DNA of 64,000 bases from Streptomyces sp. AC550_RSS872 (GCF_019049285.1 NZ_JAGMUL010000050.1:1-64000); one strand, 5' to 3'; positions 1 to 8,184 are shown, counted from the stretch's first letter. Notes: generated by a model not told the origin, from the sequence alone. Made by a program: numbers and translations.

Positions 1-3
1 GGT

Positions 4-93
4 GGCGGCGAGGGACGGTGCCGAGGCGGCGGAGGACCGTGCGGAGGCGGCGAGGGGCGGTGCCGAGGCGGCGGAGGACCGTGCGGAGGCGGC
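4..93. repeat. 42-bp tandem repeat at window edge
   Basis: Two 42-bp units (4-45 and 46-87) differ at one base, and a third copy is cut off after 6 bp. Inside each unit a GAGGCGGC-type core is repeated again. Read from base 2 the array encodes an Ala/Glu/Asp/Arg 14-residue repeat, but that frame has no stop before the next gene starts. A frame that does stop at 118-120 would end 12 bp upstream of that gene. This may be the 3' tail of an upstream gene that lies mostly outside the window; I cannot decide its frame. Confidence 0.6.
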
Positions 94-132
94 CGGGCAC
101 GGGACGTCCTCCCGGTCTGACACGATGGTCGT

Positions 133-1059
133 ATGCGTGCGCGATACGGAGTACCCCTGGGAATCACGGCGGTTGGCGCCGCCGGTCTGCTGTACTCGGC
201 GGGCTTCGAGGCCCGTTCCTTCCGCCTGCGACGGGTGACGATCCCCGTCCTGCCCGCGGGGATGCGTCCGCTGCGCGTGCTCCAGGTCTCCGACATCCAC
301 ATGGTCGGCGGCCAGCGCAAGAAGCAGCGCTGGCTGCGCTCGCTGGCCGGCCTGCGCCCCGACTTCGTGATCAACACCGGCGACAACCTGTCCGACCCGG
401 AGGGCGTGCCGGAGGTGCTGGACGCGCTGGGCCCGTTGATGGAGTTCCCGGGCGCGTACGTCTTCGGCTCGAACGACTACTACGGCCCCAAGCTGCGCAA
501 CCCCGCCCGCTACCTGCTGGAGAAGACCCAGGGCCGCCATGGCCTGAACGGCAACCCGCCGGCGGTCGGCGCGATCCACAACCCGTGGGAGGACCTGCGG
601 GACGGTTTCGACGCGGCGGGCTGGCTGAACCTGACCAACACACGGGGGACGCTCAAGGTCGAGGGCGTGTCCGTGGAACTCACCGGCCTGGACGACCCGC
701 ACATCAAGAGGGACCGCTACCAGCAGGTGGCGGGCGGCCCGTCCGGCGCCGCGGACTTCGCGATGGGCGTGGTGCACGCGCCGTACCTGCGCGTCCTGGA
801 CGCGTATACGGCGGACGACTACCCCCTGATCCTGGCCGGCCACACCCACGGCGGCCAGCTCTGCATCCCGTTCTACGGCGCCCTGGTCACCAACTGCGAC
901 CTGGACACGGACCGCGTGAAGGGTCTGTCCACGCACACGGCGGAGGGCCGTACGTCCTACTTGCACGTCTCGGCGGGCTGCGGCACGAACCGCTACACGC
1001 CGTTCCGGTTCGCGTGTCCGCCGGAGGCGACGTTGCTGACGTTGGTGGGGCGGGAGTAG
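133..1059 (+). CDS. Metallophosphoesterase (calcineurin-like, YkuE type)
   Basis: A protein of 308 residues with a hydrophobic N-terminal segment (about residues 10-25) that probably anchors it to the membrane. The dimetal phosphoesterase motifs are visible: DIH (near residue 54), GDN in NTGDNLSD (near 78), GSND (near 113) and the late GHTHGGQ (near 237). The family hydrolyses phosphomono- or diesters using two metal ions; in YkuE-like members the substrate is not settled. The ATG is chosen because the hydrophobic segment begins right after it. The gene stands alone and has no obvious terminator before the next gene. Confidence 0.93.
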   Translation: MRARYGVPLGITAVGAAGLLYSAGFEARSFRLRRVTIPVLPAGMRPLRVLQVSDIHMVGGQRKKQRWLRSLAGLRPDFVINTGDNLSDPEGVPEVLDALGPLMEFPGAYVFGSNDYYGPKLRNPARYLLEKTQGRHGLNGNPPAVGAIHNPWEDLRDGFDAAGWLNLTNTRGTLKVEGVSVELTGLDDPHIKRDRYQQVAGGPSGAADFAMGVVHAPYLRVLDAYTADDYPLILAGHTHGGQLCIPFYGALVTNCDLDTDRVKGLSTHTAEGRTSYLHVSAGCGTNRYTPFRFACPPEATLLTLVGRE

Positions 1060-1154
1060 GGGCGGGAGTAGGGAGCACCGGGACGGCCAGTCGGGCGTAA
1101 TCCCGTAACCCGCACGGACCACCCATATCGCCCGTTTCGCCCATCCTGCTTAGC

Positions 1155-1961
1155 GTGAAGGGCATGACCGCCCCGATACCCAGGGACATCCCGGACCTCC
1201 CCGCGATACCGGGCATCCCCTCGCTGCTGCCCTCCCACGTCCCCGCCACGGCGGTGGTACCCCCCGTACGCCGCCCCCTGGTCGCCACGTACCGCCTGCT
1301 GGTCGCTCTGACGGCAGCGGCAGCGGTGACACTCGAGCTGGCCCTCGGCAGCCCCCTGCGCACCTTGAGTCACTTCGCGATCCAGAGCAACATCCTGCTG
1401 GCCGTGGTCCTGACCCTCTCGGCCCGCCGCGCCCTGACCGCCCGCCGCCCCCTCCCGTCCTCACTGACGGGCGCCACCCTGCTCTACGTCATCGTCACGG
1501 GCCTGACCTACCACGTGCTCCTGGCCAACGAGGCGAGCCCCTACATGCTGCCCGGCGTCCTCACGGGCGAGGCCACCGGCCCGACGGGGTGGCACGCGAT
1601 CACCACCCAGGTCCTGCACACGGCGACGCCGATCGCGGCCCTGCTGGACTGGCTGCTCCTGACGGCCCCCGGCCAACTGCACCTCCGCCCCGCGGCGACC
1701 TGGATGCTCTACCCCCTCACCTACCTGGCGTTCACCCTCGTCCGAGGCGAACTCCTCCTCCCCGGCACGCCGGCCCGCTACCTCTACCCCTTCCTCGACG
1801 TGGCCCAGCACGGCTACCGCAGCATCCTCGCCAACGCCCTCCTCATCGGCCTCGCCAGCTACGCCCTGGCCATCCTCCTCGTGGCCCTCGACCACGCCCG
1901 CCCCAACCCACTCCGCCACCGCGCGAAAACCGGATTTCGTCTCCAGCGACCGGTGGGCTAA
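1155..1961 (+). CDS. Pr6Pr-type integral membrane protein
   Basis: A protein of 268 residues with a Pro-rich N-terminal tail (about 40 residues) followed by about six hydrophobic helices. Features recalled for Pr6Pr family proteins are present: a SHF-x2-QSN motif after the first helix, TYHVLL, WLL, and a YPLTYLAFTLVRG ... YPFLDV ... GY block. The family's biochemical role is unknown. The GTG start used here has no clear ribosome binding site; an in-frame ATG three codons later is an equal alternative. The 3' end lies 33 bp from the tRNA gene. Confidence 0.85.
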   Translation: MKGMTAPIPRDIPDLPAIPGIPSLLPSHVPATAVVPPVRRPLVATYRLLVALTAAAAVTLELALGSPLRTLSHFAIQSNILLAVVLTLSARRALTARRPLPSSLTGATLLYVIVTGLTYHVLLANEASPYMLPGVLTGEATGPTGWHAITTQVLHTATPIAALLDWLLLTAPGQLHLRPAATWMLYPLTYLAFTLVRGELLLPGTPARYLYPFLDVAQHGYRSILANALLIGLASYALAILLVALDHARPNPLRHRAKTGFRLQRPVG

Positions 1962-1994
1962 AGTAAACGTCGTCGCCGCGAAAAGCAGCGACAT

Positions 1995-2068
1995 CGGGGT
2001 GTAGCGCAGCTTGGCAGCGCGCTTCGTTCGGGACGAAGAGGTCGTGGGTTCAAATCCCGCCACCCCGA
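1995..2068 (+). tRNA. tRNA-Pro (anticodon CGG)
   Basis: A full cloverleaf can be drawn. The acceptor stem is CGGGGTG with CACCCCG, the D arm is GCGC/GCGC, and the anticodon stem is CTTCG/CGAAG with the loop TTCGGGA, which places CGG at positions 34-36. The T arm is GTGGG-TTCAAAT-CCCGC and the discriminator base is A. The CCA end is not encoded. The length of 74 nt suits a proline tRNA, and the anticodon reads CCG. An accessory island lies directly downstream, as expected if the tRNA 3' end served as an integration site. Confidence 0.97.
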
Positions 2069-2085
2069 CAGAGAAATACCAGATC

Positions 2086-2118
2086 AGGGGCCTGATCCAC
2101 CAAGTGGATCGGGCCCCT
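2086..2118 (+). terminator. Hairpin terminator behind tRNA-Pro
   Basis: Fifteen-base arms (2086-2100 and 2104-2118) pair around a CAA loop with a single T-G wobble and are followed by GACGGGTTTCT. The hairpin sits 17 bp after the tRNA and fits a rho-independent terminator. A second, weaker 9-bp inverted repeat, CTGGGAGAA with TTCTCCCAG, follows at 2150-2179. I see no gene between 2119 and 2309. Confidence 0.75.
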
Positions 2119-2309
2119 GACGGGTTTCTGGAGATCGTTTGGGAGAAATCTGGGAGAAGATCTTGTCGGGTTCTCCCAGGGGATGACCGCCGAGGCTGTG
2201 GTCAGTGCCGCGGCTGAGGGCACCCGACCTGCGCGTTCGCGAATCCAGCTCCGTGGCTGACCAAGAACACCATGCCCAGCCGCCTCAACGGCCGTTAGGA
2301 TCACGACAC

Positions 2310-2990
2310 ATGGCAGGCCATTACTCAGCGCGTCCTCACGACCACGCCCGTGCCCTCGCCCAGCGAGTGCGTGCGTTGCGGGAGGCCCGTGGGTGGACGC
2401 GTGAGCGGCTCGCGAAGGAAGCGGGCATCGCCGTCGGGACGCTGGCCCGTCTGGAGAGCGAGGGAGCAATTCAGCCAGGTTTCTTCACCGTCGGCGCGGT
2501 CGCTGAGGCTCTTGAGGTCTCCCTCGACGAACTCTTCCGGGAGACCAAGGTCGCTCCCGGCCTTTGGTCCGCTGGGTACGAAGGCCGGGACATCGACTCG
2601 TTCGTCGCCTCGCTCCTCGACAGCCGTATTGATGTCGTGGCGGACGTACGACTCACGCCGATCAGCCGCAAGAAGGGCTTCAGCAAGACCCGCCTCGGGG
2701 AGGCGCTTGCCGAGGCTGGCATCGAGTACACGCACCTGCGTGGCCTGGGCAATCCCAAGGACAACCGGGCGCCGTTCTGGGACGGCCGACTCAATGTAGG
2801 CAGGGCCCGGTTCCGTGGCGTGCTGCGGTCTGAGGAGGCCCAGTCCGACCTCGATCGCCTCGCCGAGCACGCTCGGCAGTCCAGGGTCGCGGTGCTGTGC
2901 TTTGAGAAGGACGAAAGCCGTTGCCACCGGCAAGTCGTCCTGGAGACGGTCCGCAAACGGGCCTCCGTACCTGTAATTCCCCTGGCCTGA
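2310..2990 (+). CDS. XRE helix-turn-helix fused to DUF488
   Basis: A protein of 226 residues. Residues 13-75 form a Cro/C1-type helix-turn-helix (RVRALREARGWTRERLAKEAGI, then GTLARLE). Residues 86-226 form a DUF488 domain: SAGYEGRDID, VVADVRLTPISRKKGFSK, HLRGLGNPK, and a C-terminal CFEKDES-x-CHR that carries the conserved Cys and His. DUF488 has no agreed activity. The ATG is chosen over in-frame upstream codons because AGGA lies 9 bp before it and the N-terminal helix begins right after. It is the first gene of the island behind tRNA-Pro. The next gene follows 86 bp later on the same strand, and I infer the two act together. Confidence 0.9.
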   Translation: MAGHYSARPHDHARALAQRVRALREARGWTRERLAKEAGIAVGTLARLESEGAIQPGFFTVGAVAEALEVSLDELFRETKVAPGLWSAGYEGRDIDSFVASLLDSRIDVVADVRLTPISRKKGFSKTRLGEALAEAGIEYTHLRGLGNPKDNRAPFWDGRLNVGRARFRGVLRSEEAQSDLDRLAEHARQSRVAVLCFEKDESRCHRQVVLETVRKRASVPVIPLA

Positions 2991-3076
2991 CTTCAGCCCT
3001 CGCTCCTGCACGCGCCCTTGCCGATGGCGCATGCCTCTCCTCCAATCGGATCGGGAGATCGCTGGAGGGGGCACCC

Positions 3077-3895
3077 ATGGGATCGGGGAATCGGCAGCGC
3101 GCACGGATCATGATCACGGTCAAGACATATCCCGAGCTTTCCAACAAGTACCGCGAGACCAGCTGTGTGGCGGGCATACGCCTGGATCAGGGGACACCTC
3201 AGCACGTGCGGCTCTTCCCTGTGCCTTTCCGGCTCCTCACCGAGGACGCCCAGTTCTCCAAGTACTCGATCATCGAGGTCGACGTCGAGCCGCACGGTCG
3301 GCGGGACTCACGGCCCGAAAGCCTGCGGCCGAACCTCGGCACGCTCGAGATCGTGGGCGAGGTTGCGGCGGGCGGAGACTGGAGGGAGCGGTACAAGTAC
3401 GTCGAGCCTCTCGTCGCGCCGTCCTTGTGTGCCATCAAGAGGGACCAACAGGAGTACGGAACCTCGCTTGGCGTTTTCCGGCCCACTGATGTCAGCTTCC
3501 GGCTGACGGCAGCCGAGCGCTGGTCCGAATCCAAGGCGGCACTGGCAGGGCAACTGGACCTCCTGGAGCAAGACTTGGCCCCGCTTGAGTGGGTGCCGCT
3601 GGAATTCCGCTACCGGTTCCGCTGCGCGGACGCTGGCTGCCCGAGGCATGACATGGCACTGAAGGACTGGGAGGCCGGTGCGTCGTACCGCAAGTTCCGG
3701 CGCAAGTACGGCGAGGACGCTGTACAGGAGAAGCTCCGGGATACCTGGCACGACCGCATCTTCACCCCGGACCGTGCCGTCCACTTCTTCGTCGGCAACA
3801 TCGCGGCTCACCCCAGGACCTTCATGCTGCTGGGCCTCTTCTACCCGAAGGCGAGTGTCGTCGAGTACGTCCAGGACAGCCTGTTCGGCGACTGA
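3077..3895 (+). CDS. Conserved protein of unknown function, partner of XRE-DUF488
   Basis: A protein of 272 residues. The N-terminal block (about residues 12-60) reads MITVKTYPELSNKY, then ETSCVAGIRL and VRLFPVPFRLL, followed by SKYSIIEVDV and DSRPESLRPN. I recall this pattern from uncharacterised proteins encoded beside DUF488 proteins in genomic islands. A pair of Cys with HD (CADAGCPRHD, near residue 211) could bind a metal. The C-terminus has FFVGN and a hydrophobic FMLLGLFYP strand. GGAGGGGG five bases before the ATG fixes the start. I assign no function. Confidence 0.8.
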   Translation: MGSGNRQRARIMITVKTYPELSNKYRETSCVAGIRLDQGTPQHVRLFPVPFRLLTEDAQFSKYSIIEVDVEPHGRRDSRPESLRPNLGTLEIVGEVAAGGDWRERYKYVEPLVAPSLCAIKRDQQEYGTSLGVFRPTDVSFRLTAAERWSESKAALAGQLDLLEQDLAPLEWVPLEFRYRFRCADAGCPRHDMALKDWEAGASYRKFRRKYGEDAVQEKLRDTWHDRIFTPDRAVHFFVGNIAAHPRTFMLLGLFYPKASVVEYVQDSLFGD

Positions 3896-3974
3896 ACCAC
3901 GTGTCCTCACTACTCTCGCGACAGTTTGTTTGACGTCCAATGGCTGATCTCCGTAGAGGTAATAGGCAGAGCAC

Positions 3975-5270
3975 ATGACCGAACGAACTACCTACCTCGA
4001 CCCTGACCCCCGCGACTGGCGCTCCCGGAAAGTCCGTGTCCGGCCCCACCGCTGGTACGCCACGGTCGAGCTCGACCGCGATGGGTACGTCGACACCGCG
4101 ACCTCTCAAGGACACGACCCTGAGCTGCCCGCTGCCTACAGCGAAGCTGTCGCCAGGGCTCGAGACGCGTACATCGACCGCATCTGGTACGACGGTTACT
4201 CGGGCGACTTCTCATGGGGGAACGGCCCGCGCTGGGTCACCCTGTTCGTTCCGTTCCCACACGTCGAGGCAACGGTCGAGGCGCTCCGCTCAGCGGAACT
4301 CGACCACGACTACAGCAGGTTCCACGCGCTCGCCGACTCGCTGGCGCTTCCCGTCGATGACTGGCTTGCTCCCGGCGAGCGAGAGCTGATCCGCGGCATC
4401 GATTTCGACCCGCCGCCTGGCGCGTTCCTGAGGTTCCTGCGGGGCAAGGCCATGAAGTGCGGAGTACGCCTAAACGGTCGGGCGACCGCCGGGAGCGTGT
4501 GGATCCGCCCGACACTTCCTCCCTTCGAGAAGCAGATACGGGAGAAGTTTCCCGAGCGGTACCCCGGGTGGGTGGACCGCTGGACCGGGTACGTCGAGCG
4601 GGAGGATGCGTATTTCCGGCCCTGGGTGGGCGGCAGAGACCAGAACCTCAGTTACGGCGCGAAGCCCGTTCAGTTCCGCGCCGTGGAGACGCCGAACGGC
4701 GGGGACTGCCCCTGCGGTATGAACCTGCGGGACAACGGTAAAGAGCACACCACCCATCACGCAGCATGGGCATTCGGCATCCGAGCGCCCAAGAACCTGA
4801 TGTGGTTGAGCAGCGTGGCTGTTGTGACGTCACAGTCACCTATCGCGTGGCGGAAGCTGGTCTACCAGGTGGCGCGAATGCCGCAGAAGGAGAACCACTA
4901 CGACTTCAACTCGTGGTCCCACCTTGATGAGCCTGAGGAGACCCCGGACAACGTACGGGCATACCTGTTGAAGTCAAACGACTACGTCATCGGTTACCTG
5001 GCCGCCAACGACGCCAGTCAGCACGGCCACTGGGATCTGATCCAAGGGTCCCCGCCCAGCGACGAGGACGACACCACCCTGCGCCCGCGCATCATCCTGA
5101 TCTGGGTGGCGGACGTCTATCGCCACCAGGGCGTCGGCGCCGCGCTCGTCCAGGCACTCGCGGACGACTTCGGATGCCACGTTGCCGATGTGTCCTGGTC
5201 AACGCCGATCAGTGACGCCGGCCAGCGCCTCGCACGCCGGCTCTCACCCGACGGCATCTGGTTCAGCTGA
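3975..5270 (+). CDS. Island protein with zinc finger and ESCO/Eco1-like GNAT acetyltransferase half
   Basis: A protein of 431 residues. The first 235 residues match nothing I know. Residues 243-265 carry CPCGM followed by HTTHH, that is C245, C247, H258 and H261/H262, much like the zinc finger of eukaryotic Eco1/ESCO cohesin acetyltransferases. Residues 325-428 are a GNAT fold with the acetyl-CoA loop RHQGVGAAL. The string IWV before it and the WSTPISDAGQRLARRL after it also follow the ESCO order (RIWV, RRKGIA, AFSDPTPDGxxFA). I infer a protein or small-molecule acetyltransferase; the substrate is unknown. It lies 79 bp after the preceding gene on the same strand. Confidence 0.75.
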   Translation: MTERTTYLDPDPRDWRSRKVRVRPHRWYATVELDRDGYVDTATSQGHDPELPAAYSEAVARARDAYIDRIWYDGYSGDFSWGNGPRWVTLFVPFPHVEATVEALRSAELDHDYSRFHALADSLALPVDDWLAPGERELIRGIDFDPPPGAFLRFLRGKAMKCGVRLNGRATAGSVWIRPTLPPFEKQIREKFPERYPGWVDRWTGYVEREDAYFRPWVGGRDQNLSYGAKPVQFRAVETPNGGDCPCGMNLRDNGKEHTTHHAAWAFGIRAPKNLMWLSSVAVVTSQSPIAWRKLVYQVARMPQKENHYDFNSWSHLDEPEETPDNVRAYLLKSNDYVIGYLAANDASQHGHWDLIQGSPPSDEDDTTLRPRIILIWVADVYRHQGVGAALVQALADDFGCHVADVSWSTPISDAGQRLARRLSPDGIWFS

Positions 5271-5384
5271 CCTACAGGCAAGCTTCCGCGCCGCCTGATC
5301 AGCGGACACCGGTCCGAACAGCGGCCGGTCCTGTGCCTCGTGCGGTGAAGCCCAGATCTTGAACGAGCCGGAGGCTAATGTTGT

Positions 5385-5978
5385 GTGTCTTACGTCGGCG
5401 CATGCGCGGCCCGGGAATTGTGGTTGCCACCGGGTGCATCCGCCTCAGGGGCGATCACTGGCAGGGGGCAAGTGGAGCCGAGAAGCGCAGCCGCCGCAGG
5501 GAGAGACTTTCCCTATACGGCGGGGACGACCTGCTACATCGAAGTCCACGAGGACGGCAGAGTCACTCACGGGGACTCACGGGCTGCATATGAGCGGGCC
5601 GTTGCGGGCACGTCCCGCCTGTTCGCCGTATGGCCTGGCCAGTGGTCGAGCGATCTCTTCCTGATCGACGACCTCGATGAGTACGCCAAGGCACATGGGA
5701 TCAAGCACGATCAGGATCGCACCGGGCTCAGCGAGCACGTCCACGATGTGGCGTGGACCGAGGAGACGGCCTTCAGCACCAACCCTCGCAGCCCGTACAT
5801 CAGCATCTGCCTCACGATGAAGTGCGGGTGCGAGATCCGAAACTTGGACGCCTTCGCCAAGCAGATGCGGGAGCAGCAAGGTTGGAACGTCGCCACCAGC
5901 GTCGGCTGGGGCAGTAGTAGCGGCCCGGAGGGAACGACCTATTCCCTGCGGGTGCGGCGGAAGAGTCTCGGCGCCTGA
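5385..5978 (+). CDS. Hypothetical island protein
   Basis: A protein of 197 residues if the GTG start preceded by GGAGG (10 bp spacing) is used. A second in-frame GTG at 5472, with AGGGGG just before it, would give 168 residues and begins nearer the part that looks structured (YTAGTTCYIEVHEDGRV). The middle has WPGQWSSDLFLIDDLDEYA and the C-terminus has CLTMKCGCEIRNLDAFAKQM. I do not recognise a family. Base composition is less GC-rich than in the chromosomal flanks, like the other island genes. Confidence 0.7.
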   Translation: MSYVGACAARELWLPPGASASGAITGRGQVEPRSAAAAGRDFPYTAGTTCYIEVHEDGRVTHGDSRAAYERAVAGTSRLFAVWPGQWSSDLFLIDDLDEYAKAHGIKHDQDRTGLSEHVHDVAWTEETAFSTNPRSPYISICLTMKCGCEIRNLDAFAKQMREQQGWNVATSVGWGSSSGPEGTTYSLRVRRKSLGA

Positions 5979-6048
5979 TCGAAGGGACCCGTACGTTCCC
6001 TGAACCCCACCGAGTATGTGAAGATCTCAAGGAGTCCGGGGAGGGAAT

Positions 6049-7194
6049 ATGAACGGCGACTGGGTTTCAATCGACTTCGAGACTGCCAACTACTGGCCGG
6101 GGAGCATCTGTTCGGTCGGTATGACAGCCGTTGTGGCCGGAAAGATCACGGACCGGTTCTCCACATTGGTGAACCCTCCCGGTGACGGAGGCTTCACGGC
6201 GTACAACACCTCCATCCACGGCATCACCGCGCAGATGGTCGATGGAGCGCCTGCCTGGCCAGCGGTTCTGCGGCAGATCCTCGACTTCGCCGACGGCCGC
6301 CCGTTGGTCGCCCACAACGCTGCTTTCGACTTCGGGGCATTGCGCGCAGCCTGCACGGAGACGGCGGTCGAATGGCCCGGGGCCCGGTATGCCTGCTCCC
6401 TGGTCGTCGCCCGCCAAACGTGGAGGCTGCTTGCCTATCGCCTTCCGTTCGTAGCTGAGGCTGCCGGCGTACCCATGACGGGCGCCCACCACGATGCCCA
6501 AGCAGATGCCGACACGGCCGCTCGCGTCATGCTGGCCGCCATGGCCGTGCACGGCACGGACAAACTCGATGATCTGCTGAGGAAACTCCAGATCCGTTAC
6601 GGCCAGCTTTACCCGGACTCCGGGTCCTGGTCGAACTGTCGCCGCCGCGTCCAGGAGAAACGGCAGCCCATCCCGACCGCGAATCCGGAGGCAGACCCCG
6701 AGGGCCCCCTGTACGGCCGCCACGTCTGCATCACCGGCACGCTGAACTCCCTGTCCCGCGCCGATGCCCAACAGCGACTGGCAGACATCGGCGCGCAAGC
6801 CACAGCGGGGGTGAGCCGCAAGACCGACATCCTGGTCGTTGGCACCGCCGACCCCACGCGCTTCGCCCCCGGCATGACGCTCAGCGGGAAGCATCGGAAG
6901 GCGCAGGAACTCCTGGATGCCGGGCATGAGATCGAGGTCATCTCCGAGACCGACTTTCTGGAGCTGCTTTCCCTGTCCGCCAGCAGCCCGGTGAGCGCGG
7001 AGGCTCTGCGTCAGGCAAAAGCGCTGCCTCTCACGGAGGCAGCCGCCCAGCACGCGAACGTCAGCGTGGAGATTGATGATCACCGCTTCCGCTACTACAT
7101 CACGGACGCGCCCGTGATCAGCGATGAGGAGTTCGACCAGCTGGTGCTGGGGAGAAGGGCACTTGAGAAGGCGCATCCCTCCCTTCGGCAATGA
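6049..7194 (+). CDS. DnaQ-type 3'-5' exonuclease - BRCT - LigA Ia-like fusion
   Basis: A protein of 381 residues. Residues 1-170 are a DEDDh exonuclease: SIDFET (D9, E11), AHNAAFD (D94) and HHDAQADAD (H148, D153). Residues 220-308 are a BRCT domain (LYGRHVCITGTL, then KTDILVVG). Residues 335-378 (HRFRYYITDAPVISDEEFDQL, then LEKAHPSL) match the NMN-binding Ia helical domain that starts bacterial NAD-dependent DNA ligases, but no adenylation domain follows. BRCT and Ia are both LigA parts, here attached to an exonuclease. I infer a role in DNA end or nick processing. GGGGAGGG before the ATG is a good ribosome binding site. Confidence 0.88.
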   Translation: MNGDWVSIDFETANYWPGSICSVGMTAVVAGKITDRFSTLVNPPGDGGFTAYNTSIHGITAQMVDGAPAWPAVLRQILDFADGRPLVAHNAAFDFGALRAACTETAVEWPGARYACSLVVARQTWRLLAYRLPFVAEAAGVPMTGAHHDAQADADTAARVMLAAMAVHGTDKLDDLLRKLQIRYGQLYPDSGSWSNCRRRVQEKRQPIPTANPEADPEGPLYGRHVCITGTLNSLSRADAQQRLADIGAQATAGVSRKTDILVVGTADPTRFAPGMTLSGKHRKAQELLDAGHEIEVISETDFLELLSLSASSPVSAEALRQAKALPLTEAAAQHANVSVEIDDHRFRYYITDAPVISDEEFDQLVLGRRALEKAHPSLRQ

Positions 7195-7281
7195 CCTGTC
7201 GTCTCTGCTGGCCGTGTAGGCGCCCTCGTAGACACGCTGGCGTATGAGCATCGGACCGCCACTCTCCTACGGGGAAAGGGG

Positions 7282-7312
7282 CGGTGCCCCGCGACAGTGT
7301 GGCGGGGCACCG
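7282..7312 (-). terminator. Hairpin terminator after integrase remnant
   Basis: Eleven-base perfect arms, CGGTGCCCCGC and GCGGGGCACCG, enclose a 9-nt loop 5 bp past the stop of the leftward integrase remnant. Read leftward, it is followed by CCCCTTTCCCC. The exonuclease fusion on the other strand ends 88 bp to the left, so the hairpin may serve both. Confidence 0.7.
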
Positions 7313-7317
7313 TGGAG

Positions 7318-8124
7318 CTATCGGAGAACGGCTGCGCGTGCGCGCAGAAGGTCGTTGAGGACGCGCACCGGTGACGTCGGGCACAGGGCCAGGCGGACGT
7401 CGAGTGCTGCCTCCCACTGCTGGGTCAGGCCGAGCATGATCCGTTCTCGCATGCCACGGGTGACGTGGGCGTAGCGCGCGGAGACCGAACCGTCGAGGTG
7501 ACCCATACGCTCGTCCATGAGCACCTTCTCGGTGCCCAGGTCCTCCATCATCGTCCGGTGAGTGTGACGGAGACCGTGGGGTGTGAGGCCCTTGGCGATC
7601 GGGAGCCAGCAGGCATCAGCGCGATCGGTGGCGCCGCGCCCTCGTGCGGGGACGCCAGGCCACGGCCCGCCGAGGATGGGAACGGGGCGGGCCTCCTGTG
7701 GTGCCTTCTTCGGGTACCAGCCGGAGACCGCCGGGGTGAACAGCCAGGTGGCGAAGCCGTTCCTGCGCCAGTGGGCTGCGTGCTCCGACACCGTGCCGCC
7801 CCGCACGAATCCGAGGTCGGCTATGGCCTTCTGGACCCGCACTCGGGTGGCCTCGGCGACTCGGTCGGGTCGGTTGAGGACGTTGGAGACCGTCCCCGTG
7901 GACACGCCCGCCAGCCGCGCGACGTCGATGAGCTTCGCGCCCTGGTGCCCACCGGTACGCGCTGCCCCCTGGCCCCGGAAGACGTACATCCTCCCGTGGC
8001 AGGGGCAAGGCGTCGGCTTAGTACGGGCGATGTGGTCGAAGACCAGGGACGACAGCCAGTCCATCGAGTCGATGTTGCGGTAGCTGTCGTCCTTCGGCGG
8101 ACAGCGCCCGTCAGTAACCCTCAA
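7318..8124 (-). pseudogene. Tyrosine integrase, C-terminal remnant with embedded LacI-type HTH
   Basis: The open frame gives 268 residues, but homology to Streptomyces tyrosine integrases appears to start only near residue 11 (KDDSYRN). The N-terminal arm-binding and core-binding parts and the first catalytic Arg are missing; full integrases of this group have more than 400 residues. Present are H183 and R186 (HGLRHTH), H209 (MGHLDG) and the nucleophile Y218 (SARYAHVT). A LacI-type helix-turn-helix lies inside the catalytic domain (residues 64-108, DVARLAGVSTGTVSNVLNRP). I recall that insertion in other actinomycete integrases. The protein cannot be active. It marks a decayed integrative element. 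Confidence 0.8.
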
Positions 8125-8127
8125 CTA

Positions 8128-8162
8128 CCGCAGTTACACCACTCGTTTGACAGTCCCCAGCC
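8128..8162. other. Possible insertion-sequence end between int and xis remnants
   Basis: Between the two remnants lies a short stretch that, read leftward, starts GGGGACTGTCAAACGAGTGG and goes on TGTAACTGCGG. It resembles IS256-type terminal repeats as I remember them. No transposase reading frame remains. The stretch could be the scar of an insertion and deletion that removed the 5' part of the integrase. The identification rests on memory of the family only. Confidence 0.3.
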
Positions 8163-8184
8163 CGGGTGCTCTTCGGGGCCTCGC

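Noticed and set aside
1461..2063. Leftward frame starting inside the tRNA region with AGFEPTTSSSRTKRAA
   Set aside because: This peptide is a known artefact of translating a tRNA gene backwards; the rest is opposite the membrane protein gene.
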